Origin: Leuctra nigra
Lineage: Eukaryota; Arthropoda; Insecta; Plecoptera; Leuctridae
Direction: 5' to 3'
Length of the DNA: 64,000 nucleotides
NCBI GenBank assembly: GCA_934045905.1
Contig: OW203767.1
Span: forward strand, 22,943,073-23,007,072
The notes below the pieces were generated by a model, which was given only the letters and a program-made list of their open reading frames with translations, was not told the DNA's origin and made no database searches. The stretch's first letter is position 1, and each line of letters begins with the position of its first letter. A program made the translations under genes and the position numbers. Shown here piece by piece: positions 48,330-59,479 of the stretch.

Positions 48330-51300
48330 AACAACCACAAATAGAATTGTGTACTAGAATCGTATAAATAGTATAGACAATTTAAACTTTTCTAACACAA
48401 TCATACATTTTAATTTGTAATAAATTATTTTCATAATTATTGGACACTTAAATTTAAAAATATTGAAAGTCTGGGACATTCAAATAATTATATTAAATAC
48501 CAATTACAATTTAATTTGTATTTCCTGAAAGTTAAACTTATGCGTTTAATAATTAGAAATTCAAGTCATTGATCCCATTTTGTGTCCTGACACATTAATC
48601 AGATAACAAATTGCCTCGAGTTCGAACGCCACCGATCCAATTTCCACGAACCAATCTGTCACTTTCTTCAACATTAAAAACCCACTCCCTCGTCGATCGT
48701 CTTCTGGTTTTGCTTTTCCGCCAAGTTCTCTTCAAGTTAAGTGATCGTTCCGCCATTGCACACGACTCTTTGAGTCTCAACGATGATCGTTAGTGGGGCT
48801 TCATCCAACATAAATACATAGTCAGTCAGTTGTCAAGAGAGATCAGGCCAGCCGTGGTGGAAGACATCCGATGCTTCTTTACTTCTTGATGTCGCAGTGA
48901 GGAAATGTTCAATTAAGAGTGCCTCAAATCGTTAAAGTTTTATCGTACACGTTTATGTTTGCAATTTTGTATGGTAAATTTAGCGTATAAGTATTTTAAA
49001 ACGAATTACAAATGATAATAGTCGAGGATGATTGAGGGTGAATGACGAAATTATGGGTTATTCTTGTTCGTAGCTTTTTGACATTTTTCAAAGCGTTCAA
49101 TTCCCATCACCATCACAATTCCATCACAATTCCATCACAATTCCCATCCGCATCAGCTAATATAGAGGATTTTAAAAGAAGACTGACAGTTAACTAGTGC
49201 AAAATGACAAGGATGGAAAAAATATAAAATGGAAAATTACATCGCTTATTTCATAGCTACTATTACATTTTAAAATGACAATATGTTGTTACTTTTAGAT
49301 TTAGATTTATACTTAGCCTATACTTCCAATATGTTACATAATAGTTTCATACCTTGCCATAATTACAATCAAAATGTTATCCATAAGTAGTTATAAGAAT
49401 CATTAGTCTTAAGATGTTACCACCTGTATTTATACTATTTGTAACAAATAAACAATCTGAATCTGAATCTGAAACGAAATTCCGAGTAAAACGAAAATTA
49501 TGTACTGTAAAGAATTACCGGAAAATAAAAAAACGTGTTTTTGTCGCATAATACCTGTATCTCTACTTTAAATCACTTTGAAAAACGTGTTAAATATTCT
49601 TGCAAATTCCGTTTTTATGAAGTGTTATTATTTCAAGTAAGTTAAGAAAAAAATGATAAATTAATTAGAAACATAGAAATAAGATTATTATTTGTACTTA
49701 CACAAAAAATATGAGAATAAACACAATTAAAACATATACTTAACTAAATTCAAAGAAACAGTTGTCATCATTTCAACAACTCCCATTCCATACCACCTTC
49801 TTTATAATTATAGAGCATATTTAATTCCATTGAGATTAATTAATATCTCTACATGTTTGGCTCATCCTGCCTCAAAGAACTTGGCAAGAAGTCTGGAATC
49901 AGCTGCTAATTGGCATCCTAGTAAGAAGCTCATGGGGACATCAAGGAGGCATTGTATTGTGACGTAAGAAGATGTCTAATTTCTCGGTGACATATGCGTG
50001 ACAGCTTTGAGACGCACCGACAACACAATGAACGCGTTGTTGGTCTAAACAAATACAGGGGAAGTTCGTGCAGGATGCTGGTTAGAATAATGTGGAGAAT
50101 ACATTAAATGCATTTTCTTTTGGTGCGAGTTTCTAGTTGACATTTTAATTGAGTGTTTACCTCTTTTAAAGTGTAAAGTATGAACAGCAAACAGCAAACA
50201 AAACCATAGAGGAAAGAGCAGTTCAACTTTCTCAAACCATTGGCGTAATGATACTAAAAATCAATAAAATTATTAACGAATTTATTCATTTTATTCATTC
50301 TGTAAAATAATCGGAATTTATGGAGTATAAAACTGATGATGTGAACAATAATTAATGTAATCAAATTATTATTATTTATTAATAATATTAATAATTAATT
50401 ACTTAATATGTTTTGTAATTTTATTGTAATATTTCAAAATATCACCAAAACTATAGAAATAAAAAATATACAATGTCAAAATTAAAAAAATATCAATGGT
50501 CCTACTTTGGTCAACAAAATAATTTAGAAATAGGTAAGTATATGAAATTAATGAAGCATATACATTTTACAAACTGTTGCCAGAATGTTAAAAGTACGCA
50601 CTGCTCGATGAATGATTATGATGATGAAAAGATGCATAAAGAGAACGAAACGATGGAAGGAGGTGGTCGTGGTCTAGTATTATAAGGACCATTCCCATGT
50701 TTGTCTCTCACTGAGGGAATCTCCAACAAAAACTCGAGCAAGAAAGATCGGTCACGGGAATCAAACCCAAGCCTCACAACATCAAAACGTTACCAAGCCC
50801 ATTCGTTCCGTTAAACTTACTTGCTATTCATTAAAAATATCAACGAATTACTTATGTATTTACAATTTTTATGACACTATTATTTATCTTTACCCTTTAA
50901 ACAAGCCGGCATGAACATGTCTAATTTGTTTTTAATTGTATTAGTTCTCAAAGCTCTAATTGGGTTTCCACTCCGTTCAAAGCAGCGCCGACTGCAAACG
51001 TGTAATTAAACTGCATTGTGGACGACATGTGCAGTACAGAGTACGCATGCAGTGACGTCATCATTTGCGTGCGCAGCAGTGCATTAGCGTATTCTGCTAA
51101 TCAGCGGACTTTGAGATGTTACTTATAAGATTGATTAATTGTGGAGATAGTTGACTTGTTGCTACTGCCATGACTTCGGTAAAGGTAGCAATAACCAACA
51201 AAATATTTGTCATTCTTAGTGCATAATTTATAAAATTCTACTTTTTAAATTTATGTCATTTTTTACAACATGTAGTTCTCGAAAGTCCACTTTGAACCAG

Positions 51301-52260
51301 ATTTGTTGAGCTTTTTTGTCGTTCGTCACTAAAAAGCTCTACAGAAGTTGAAATTTCCACGAAAATTGCTTTTGTGATATTAGGACAGTTGCAGCAGCCA
51401 AAACAGATATTTTCTTATTGATTGGCATTTTGTCTTTTCATGATGTTTCAGTTTTTATTCTTTTTATTTTGATTCTATGAATTTACTTTAATGTAGAATG
51501 CCTTGTTTCTTAGCCAGAGTTTCTATATCACCGTTTTGAGTTTACATTTTGTTTCCATTCGATACTTTTGCATCAAAGATAATATAATGATCATTGAAAA
51601 CTGGATCAAATTGAAAGGAAACAGTAAAGTGTAGCTAAAACATTTCAAATTAATAGAAGTGTCTAAAACACAGAAAATGGTTGAGAAAAAACCTTGAATC
51701 TTCCGCTCCGAAGTTAGTTCAATTTTACTTTAATTAAGACAAAAGATAAATTAACACAATCATTAGCCCATGTTGTTAACTAAATCTAATTTCAGTGAGT
51801 TAACATTTTACAAAAATACCTCCTCCAAACAAAAAAAAACACCTATTTAAAACATTATTTAAGAAACCGAATTCTGCTGTTGGTTAATTAACGTAACTAA
51901 TTAACCCGTGGAAACTCATTAATTATCAATCTTTTAGGGTTGACGGGGTGGGACGCATTGAAAACACCTGGATGCTTGTGTTTTTCATGAAGAGATGTTT
52001 GTGTATTTCTCATTAGACTTTGATAGAACGATTTTGCCCAGCCGCATTCTGTGTTTCTGTCAAGTGACTCTTAATTAATTGCACCGTGCTTCACTGTCGT
52101 ACGCTAATTGTAAGAGTGTTATACATTGTTGGGATATCTCCCGAACTCTTGGCAACTCGAGTTGGTATTAATTGGGAGGGCGATTTAAATTTATGTATGA
52201 TTCACGGTGAAAATTTACATGAAACAAAATGGAGGTGAATTTACACGATTTTGTAACATT
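48330..52260. other. Largely gene-free interval
   Basis: 48600-48790 is GC-richer and open on both strands (54-60 codons) without splice or family evidence. A CCATCACAATT short tandem lies at 49106-49145. 50990-51110 is GC-richer with a CRE-like TGACGTCA at 51054-51061. Confidence 0.4.
49255..49480 (+). repeat. Probable LINE/SINE 3' tail ending in CTGAAT repeats
   Basis: Ends AACAAATAAACAATCTGAAT followed by CTGAATCTGAAA. A short tandem repeat after an AATAAA-like string is a common retroelement 3' terminus. No coding part survives. Confidence 0.4.
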
Positions 52261-52269
52261 GTTAATTAT

Positions 52270-52700
52270 ATGTAGGATTCAGCTGTTAGTTATTTATTTT
52301 CAGCAATAAAATAAATGTGTAACGAAGTATAATAATTATACCTTCATCAGACAGTTCCCCCAGATTTTATTAATCTAGATGTATAAGTCGGTATAGGTAC
52401 TTTATATTTATGAAGTAGATTATAGGTAATTGTTGTATTGGGTTGTTGATTAGTGTATTTTTGTCTTAAAATTTTAGTCAATAACTAAAAATCCAAACCA
52501 AAATCAAACTTTTTGGAATGTTCTGTTACCTGGAAACCTCAGTTTGAAATCCCTAGCGCTATCTCGCGAGAGTAGACTAGACTAGTAGCGAGAAGTTCCC
52601 AAACCATCCGTAGATCGCAGCACTTGTCTTGCAGAGTGTAGTACGGCACCTTCACCATGGATTGTGGAATTCATTCTCAAAAGTATCTCAAATTTGACAA
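52270..52700 (+). repeat. Segmental duplication, copy 1
   Basis: Shares with 55336-55750, in order: AGGATTCAG, GTAACGAAGTAT, TTTATTAATCTAGATGT, TTTTGGAATGTTCTGTT, GCAGCACTTGT, TGCAG and GTACGGCACCT(T/C)CACCATG. Divergence is substantial (perhaps 25-30%) with indels, so the duplication is old. Confidence 0.6.
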
Positions 52701-52940
52701 GTGTGTGGTTCAAGGATGAACTTAGGGTTGTACTGGCACTTTTTTTTAAATTACACACGGCACCCAGCGAGACAAGAAAATAGTTAATTTTTCACCAAAA
52801 ATCAACTAATTATTTCTAAATCGAAACAAAAAATAAAAATGTAACCAAGTGATAACCCTAAGTTTATCTTTTATCTAATCAATATTAAAATTTCATATCA
52901 TTTCGTCAACCCTTCTCGTCTCCAATCTAATCCAAGAGAG

Positions 52941-53657
52941 TAGGGATGGAGAAAATATCGATATATCGATATATATCGATATCAAAAAAATATCGAAATA
53001 TCGATACCTGAATATATCGAAATATCGATATATCGATATATTGAAATATTGAAATATCAATATATTGAAATATCGAAATCTTGAAATATCGATATATTGA
53101 AATATCGAAATATTGAAATATCGATATATTGAAATATCGATATATTTAAGCCTTACCGCATGATACAATTATGTTCTTAATTGAAGTTTATACCTACTAT
53201 GGCAAAATAATTCATATTTGCAGTGCAGCGTTTACCAGATTTATGGACAATTTCTCAGATTATTCACATTTTCTTTCTTATCTGGCTGGTGACCCTATAT
53301 TTTCAAACTGCTGTGTTATTTCTTTTAACATTTTCTTTTGAAATTCCTAGCAGTTTTAGGAGCAAATAAATACATTCATGCGATATATCAATATTTCCAT
53401 ACCTATACATCTAAATATTTTATTTCCGTATATCAATATTTCAATATTTCGATATATTGATATTTCGATATTTCGTTATTTCGATATTCGATATTTCGAT
53501 ATTTTAATATATCGATATATCGATATTTCAATATTTCAATATATCGATATTTCAATATTTCGATATTCAATATTTCAATATATCGATATATCGATATATA
53601 TCGATATATAAATGATATCGATAGTCGATATCAAAATCCAAGTTCACTCCATCCCTA
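52941..53657. mobile_element. hAT-type non-autonomous element filled with ATCGATAT arrays (717 bp)
   Basis: Ends TAGGGATGGA and TCCATCCCTA are exact inverted repeats. CAAGAGAG is duplicated immediately outside (52933-52940 and 53658-53665). The 8-bp duplication and TAGGGATG-type ends fit the hAT superfamily. Both flanks of the interior are (ATCGATAT)n-like arrays, 52958-53150 and 53376-53625, inverted relative to each other around a unique ~225-bp centre. No transposase. Confidence 0.85.
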
Positions 53658-53669
53658 CAAGAGAGTTCC

Positions 53670-54775
53670 TGCAAAAAGCAGCAGCAAATCGCTCGCGCCT
53701 GCAATGACAAAGAATAATAAAGGAAAACATTTATTATTCCATGGTTACTTTGATAGATATAAAATGCAAAAATATGATGTAAAAAAAATTACTTGGTTGC
53801 TTAGCCTTGGTCCACGCTATATAATATTTTTTATGTACAATTATATATTTTTTATTGTGATATACTTGTCTTCTTCCTTTTCATCGTTGAATTTATATTC
53901 CTAATTGTTTAAATTGGGTAATACACTATGCAATTCAAGTTGGGCAATCAAATCTGTCGATTATAATTTGCCAATTTGGCTAGTGTGATAGACAAGAAAA
54001 ATCCAAATCTTGACAATTCTTGATTTAGAACCGGTTCTATTTTCCCAACTGCAGTTGGACAATTTGAGATGAATAAACACTAGTATTGGAACAAATATCG
54101 AAACAGAGAACACAACTTCGTAATATTAAATCATTATTATGTATGAAGATCACATATTAACAGAACAATTGAATGCTACTTGCTGTTTAGGACGATTGTT
54201 ATGATAAAAACATAAAACTAACCTAATCAAACCTTTAAATTGACACATTCAACAAGATTTGAATTGGTACAATTTGAATCTGGAAGATTTGAGTTGCCCA
54301 ATTGAATTGTATAGTGATTGTATACCCACTTTTCCTATCCATATTTCCCATATTTCGCAATTTATTTATATTCTTTTTTCACCCTGCAATGAGTTATTGG
54401 TAAAACCCGGAATTATAAAAACTTGGAAGTATGAAAGGATTCTAAGCAACCGAAAATTCACGGAAATGAGAATGAATGAAGTAAAAGAAGGTAAAATTAT
54501 TGTGTCCGTATTGTGTATTATTGCAATAATTGGAATTGTATTGCAACAGCATGAAATTATAATATAACCTACCACTGTCACCATTTGTAAAATTCATTCG
54601 AAACAATTTCGAGCAAATTCAAACCTATATACCCACTTTTGGCCTCAAAATTAACGTCATATACCCAATGCACATTAGTTAAATAAATTAATTGTTTATA
54701 AAAAAAAACATCCAATGAAACAAGGACATGTAAAGGACGGAAAGTTAATACGTAAATGAACTGCACATTTAAAAG
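53670..54775. other. Gene-free AT-rich interval
   Basis: Open frames at 53704 and 54259 have no supporting features and a composition expected of AT-rich noncoding DNA. Confidence 0.4.
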
Positions 54776-54779
54776 ATTT

Positions 54780-54852
54780 TCCCTCCGGTGTGATTCGAAC
54801 CCACGACCTTTAGACTGCCGGTCTAATGCACTACCAACTGAGCTACGGAGAA
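54780..54852 (-). tRNA. tRNA-like sequence, degenerate (anticodon position GGC)
   Basis: On the minus strand: acceptor TTCTCCG/CGGAGGG (two G-T pairs), D arm GCTC/GTGC (one mismatch), anticodon stem TTAGA/TCTAA around CCGGCAG, T arm GTGGG-TTCGAAT-CACAC (one mismatch), discriminator A. Position 33 is C rather than the nearly universal T, and the T stem is broken. It is therefore more likely a tRNA-derived SINE head or pseudogene than a working tRNA-Ala. B box GGTTCGAAT is present. Confidence 0.5.
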
Positions 54853-55304
54853 TCATTGTTAGCAAAGATTTAAGTTCATCGGTTGAAGAGAATTGAACAT
54901 CAATGTATGTCCATGATGTTTATATTAAATGTCCATATACCTACTGGCGCTTTCTTGATATAAATTCTTCTTTTTATAGTGGTAAAAAAATGGAAATTGG
55001 TAAAATTAACATTTTTATAAAATGGTATTAGCATTTTATAAAAAAATTAATTTTTAATATTTATTTAACAAATAAATGTATTTAATAAATAGTTATCAGT
55101 TCACACAGGTTGCTAGAATGCGTACTTCGAAAGCGGATGACTTGAGTATTAATTTATACTTTGCATTCATGGGCTCCGGCAGGAGTCTGAGGTTCTTTTA
55201 GCAACAATGTGAGATTTTCTATTGTTGAGATCCAGATGGCTGAAATAGCTATGTAGTGTTCGGTTGCATATTTACTGTATGTCGTGTGAGATGCTTACAA
55301 TACC

Positions 55305-55338
55305 GACTTGGCTGGGTGGAGTGACCGCTCCACTAGAA
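55305..55338. repeat. Inverted copy of the 34-bp motif at 32733
   Basis: GACTTGGCTGGGTGGAGTG followed by ACCGCTCCACTAG. It ends at the left boundary of the second segmental-duplication copy. Confidence 0.6.
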
Positions 55339-55750
55339 GTAGGATTCAGGTTAGTTATTTGTTTTCAGGTATTGCTAATAATTATGACACAAATTATTTA
55401 GATAAAAAAAATCTTGTAACGAAGTATTAATAACATACGGCCGTGGCTGTCGGTTAAACGAACTTTTATTAATCTAGATGTGTAATTTATTTTCGTTGTC
55501 AGTATGGTCACACCAGTAAAAAAGCATACCTAAACCATAAACCAAACATTTTGGAATGTTCTGTTCTCTGGGACAAATCTTTGTTTGAAATCTTCAGCGC
55601 AAAGTCGCGAGTGTAGACTCTAAGTATTGCTTGAAGGAAGTTCCCGATTTAGCCGAGGATAGGCAGCACTTGTTTTGCAGGGTGCAGTACGGCACCTCCA
55701 CCATGTGGTTTGAAATTTATTTTTAAAAGTATCGATTATTCTAAAATGTG
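55336..55750 (+). repeat. Segmental duplication, copy 2
   Basis: Diverged copy of 52270-52700. It ends about 150 bases before the candidate start codon at 55900, so the duplicated part could be a promoter or 5' UTR. Confidence 0.6.
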
Positions 55751-55899
55751 TGTAATTTTCTTGTCCTTTCTTAAAATATAAATGACACAAATCAATGCAA
55801 AGTTATTCTACGTCGCAGTGCCAGCTACAAGAGTCTTAATACCAACAGAGACAGCAATATGTGCGGCCCAACAAGTTTATCTTCCTACTGATTGTCATA

Positions 55900-56929
55900 A
55901 TGACTGACAAAGACAGGAATAAGAGGGACTCAGTAGAATTGGAGATGAACGCAGATGTCTGCCAAGAGCCGCAGAAGGAGTTGACTTTGCTCAAACCAAT
56001 CACGAAAGTCATGGATTGGCAGTGTTGGTTAAGTTCCTTTTGAAAAGGAACTAGTTCCAGTTCCAGTTCCTTATGAAAAAAAGGAACTAGTTCCCGTTCC
56101 AGTTCCTTGAAGAATAAAAGGAACGGGCCCGTTCCTAGTTCCTTTTCAAAAGAAACTAAGTCCTTTTTCGTTCCTTTAACATGCTTTTACCAGAAAACAC
56201 AACACAGGCAAACACAAAATACACTTTGCAGAGAAGTTTTCTATACGTCAAAATCATCGTCCCCCAAAAGAAAAATTTTCGTAGATTTTTAAATGACAAG
56301 ACATTTTCAATTGCAGACATTATAATGCGGACAATCTTTAAACTCTATTCTCAAGCAACTATCTCAACTAGCATAAGCACGTAAACTGCTAAAAAGTCGG
56401 AAAGGAAATGAACGACGGAAGGTGGGACACAAACTAAGAAAGACAAGACCCAGGAATTAAAAATCACTGCGCCATGAGCCAGCGCTGCACGTGTCAAGTT
56501 GGCAAAATGAGAGTGAATTTACAAAGAATGCAGATCTTTTCTTCGTCAAGGGTTGAGCACGTGATTGCTGAGTGATTGCTGGGGGGGGGGGGGGGGGGGT
56601 GGGGGGGACGGCTATTGTGTTGGGGAAAGTGACCACTGGCTTGAGATATTTATAGATTTCTGTTGGGGGATTTTGAGCATTGACTTGTTTAGACAAAAAA
56701 TATTAGTGACACTGACTGGCTACACGACTGAGAATAGGATTTAAAAAGTTGGAAAAGAAAGGAACTTGACAAAATTCGTTACAGTTCCTCAAAAAAAGGA
56801 ACTGGAGCGTTCCTTAGTTCCTCCCTAGAAAAAAGGAACGGGGCGTTCCAAAGTTCCTCAGAAAAGGAACGCGTTCCTAGGAACGGAACTTTTCCGTTCC
56901 GTTCCTACCCAATACTGTGGATTGGGCAG
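55900..56929 (+). pseudogene. Candidate first coding exon split by a hAT insertion, unidentified
   Basis: The ATG at 55900 begins a hydrophilic N-terminus (MTDKDRNKRDSVELEMNADV, then KELTLLKPITKVMDW) that runs to 56019. There the hAT element 56020-56917 starts. After it and its 8-bp duplication, the bases GCAG|GTAAAAT (56926-56931) form a good donor in the same frame, in phase 1. So the exon seems to have been interrupted 4 bases before its donor; as the sequence stands the frame enters the element and stops at 56043. Base composition is exon-like. Family not recognised. Alternatively the frame is chance and the donor fortuitous. Confidence 0.35.
56020..56917. mobile_element. hAT-type non-autonomous element with GGAAC/GTTCC modules (898 bp)
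   Basis: Ends CAGTGTTGG and CCAATACTG are imperfect inverted repeats of hAT type. TGGATTGG is duplicated exactly outside (56012-56019 and 56918-56925). Both subterminal regions are packed with AAGGAAC and GTTCCTT motifs in opposite orientations (56025-56170 and 56755-56905). It contains a 19-base G run at 56581-56599. No transposase. Confidence 0.87.
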
Positions 56930-57690
56930 GTAAAATTTATTTCACTACACCAACTAAATTATATCGTCCCCCTGTTCAAAAAATAATTTTTTTACATAAA
57001 TGTCTTTGTTAGGACCTTTCCTATTATGCCCAATGTTGCAAATTCTTATATTTCATAATGGGGTCATCCTAGACCACATAACGTAGTCATTTTCAACTTT
57101 TAATTCGTTCAATACTACGTTATCTGCAAAATTTCCTATGCTATTTACAGATAGTGTTTGCACTAGAATTATGTAAACCTGGCGTCAAAACTAAATCCAA
57201 TACAACGTTATTTGCAGTTAGAGTAGTATTGCTCTAGATTTTACCATGTCTTTAGAAATAAATCTTGAGAAGAATGTTAGTTCAATACTGCACTATCTGC
57301 AAATAACGCTGTGTTGAACAAAGTTATACCTATATTAATTAATATGGCCAATTATAATAAAAATAATCCAATCAATATTTTGAAAAGTACATAATGCGTA
57401 GGTATTTCTGTTGATACATAAAAATAATGATATCTACCATAACTATTATTCTGATTTGTTAGGCGATTTTGAAATATTAAAATGCCGTTTCGTTTTGCAG
57501 AGAACGTATAGTCTTAAACTGGGGGGACGATATGAATTATTGAGGTGCTTTATGATCAAAACGCAACAATTGCAATTTTGTATATTCCGGGATATCACTA
57601 AAAACCGGAATGTTCATTAGAATAAAAATTTAATACGTTTTTTTTTATATAAAATATATATTTTTTTTAAATTTAGCAAGTAGCAAAATA
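56930..57690. other. Gene-free AT-rich interval
   Basis: 57110-57310 has several AATACTACGTTATCTGCAAA-like repeats (ATCTGCAAA, TTTGCAG), suggesting a decayed local repeat. No exon seen. Confidence 0.4.
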
Positions 57691-57693
57691 TTT

Positions 57694-57767
57694 CATGGCA
57701 GTGGTGACGGTCGGAACAAATCGGAACATCAAATCGTTCATCGGAACAAACCGTCACCACTGCCATG
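57694..57767. repeat. Perfect 18-bp GC-rich hairpin arms around TCGGAACA repeats
   Basis: CATGGCAGTGGTGACGGT (57694-57711) is exactly reverse-complemented at 57750-57767. The 38-base loop holds three TCGGAACA copies. Outside the arms, AGCAAAATATTT occurs on both sides in the same orientation. Confidence 0.75.
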
Positions 57768-57949
57768 TTATTACAAGATGGTTCCGAAAACGTCCACGAC
57801 ATCAGCAAAATATTTAATACTTTTTTTTTATATATGAAAGGATTAAAAAAAAATTTAAACGATTGAGCTCGATTTGATGCATACAGAGCCATCTTTATCT
57901 CATTTTTTTTTGCAATAGTGCGTTTTGTTTGATTAATTGAAATAATTAA

Positions 57950-58764
57950 CTAGGAAAACGCTCAGTGTAACGCGTTGATGAGCGAGCACGGGTACGTTCA
58001 AATTCTCGAACCGGAATGCGTACAGAACGCACAGAAAACAAATACATCCATATTGAATTGAAAAATGATCCACTCAGTAAACATAAATGTATCTGCTTTT
58101 AATTGAAACATGAAAATAGCATCTAAACACTGTGGTTCCTAAAGCAAATCAGATCCATGTGGCAGTGGAAAAACAGTTATTTCGATACTTCATCTCTGAC
58201 AGCTATTAAAATGTCAATAAGTGCATCCGTTCTTAACTGATAGGGCTGAAAATTTGTAAAATAAGAGACGTTGTTTGTCTTAATGACCATGCAAAATATG
58301 AGTTTGATCACATTTATCGAAGACCATTTTCATTTTACAATCTATCAGGAGATGTTTATTTAAATTTTAACCAATTAATGAATTTCAAAAAAAATTGGAT
58401 CTACAAACAGAAAAGGTTGTCTCTACATGTGTGCAAAATTTCAGCTCGATCGAAGAAAAACTCTGACCTGTATAGCCAAAATATGAGTTTGATCAGATTT
58501 ATCAAAGACCATTATCATTTTTCAACCTATCAGGAGATGTTTATTTAAATTTAACCAATGAATGGATTTCAAAAACATTAGGGTCTGCAACGCCCAGAGA
58601 ATGTCCGAACACGTGTGCAAAATTTCAGCTCGATCGAAGAAAAACTCTGACCTGTATTATCGTCAGTAACAGAAAAAAACAAACAAAAACAAACAAAAAA
58701 AAACAAAAAAAAAACAGAGGTCCGTGCCAAATGAGCCAAAAGGAGACGCTCGCTTCGCTCGCTC
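57950..58764 (-). mobile_element. Dispersed element family X, copy C (815 bp)
   Basis: Has both family ends. Internally a ~170-bp block (AAAATATGAGTTTGATCA through TTTCAGCTCGATCGAAG) is present twice, at about 58297-58455 and 58481-58638. Confidence 0.6.
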
Positions 58765-58795
58765 GGGAACTTTGCCGATCCAGGTAGAAATTCGA

Positions 58796-59135
58796 TGAGT
58801 TGGCGGTTTCGGAGAATTGGAGGATTCGAGGGGTTGGCGGAAATTTCATTTTATATTTAATTCTCATATTATTTATTATTTTCGATGGATTGTCGGTTTC
58901 GATGAGTTGTCGTTTCGGAGAGTTTTTGAAGTGTTATTTTTACTTTATTAAAATGGTATCATTTTCGAAGGATTGGCGGTTCGAAGAGTTGGCGGATTCG
59001 AAGGGTTGGCGGATTCGAAGAGTTTACAATTCGGAGAGTTAACAGCTACCCATTTTCGAAGGTTGGCGGTTCGAAAAAATTGGCGGATTCGACGTGTTGG
59101 CGGATTCGAAGAGTTGACGCTTCGGAGAGTTAACG
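58796..59135 (+). repeat. Short tandem repeats of TTGGCGGATTCGAAGAG
   Basis: Roughly 17-bp units with variants (GGTTCGAAGAG, TTCGGAGAGTTAACAGC) in two clusters, 58796-58825 and 58963-59135. The open frames through it are repeat artefacts. Confidence 0.7.
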
Positions 59136-59240
59136 CGCTCCCCCGCAGCAGGCAATCAAATAATATAATGCAACGAAAATAATCAATTGAATTACTAGTT
59201 TATTCTGCTATTGTTGGTATATTGTTGCTTGCTTGTTGTT

Positions 59241-59475
59241 GATGCCCCGCAGGGGGTTTTTTAAAGAATTTCAACAATTCTAAGTTAATTCTGGGACTCT
59301 AAAATGAACAAACTGAAACAAATAATTTGCCAATTGTTGCCCCGCAGGGCGTTTTGTAGAATTTCAACAATCTAAAAAAAGTGATTCTGGGACTCTAAAA
59401 TGAACAAACTCATCAATCAAATAACCTTCCAATTGTTGCCCCGCAGGGCGTTATTTTTTCGAATTTTCAAATTTT
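59241..59475 (+). repeat. Tandem repeat, about 2.4 copies of a 97-bp unit
   Basis: GCCCCGCAGGG-led units start at 59243, 59339 and 59438 and share GAATTTCAACAAT, ATTCTGGGACTCTAAAATG and CCAATTGTT. Confidence 0.8.
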
Positions 59476-59479
59476 CCGA

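Noticed and set aside
48595..48793. Arg-rich minus-strand frame of 54 codons from an ATG at 48756
   Set aside because: Protein-like in charge but isolated, with an equally open plus-strand frame and no splice or poly(A) evidence.
52893..53611. Ile/Tyr/Asp-rich frames on both strands
   Set aside because: Translations of ATCGATAT arrays inside the hAT element.
54578..54865. Minus-strand frame containing SSVGSALDRQSKGRGFES
   Set aside because: This is the translation of the tRNA-like sequence at 54780-54852, a well-known type of false ORF.
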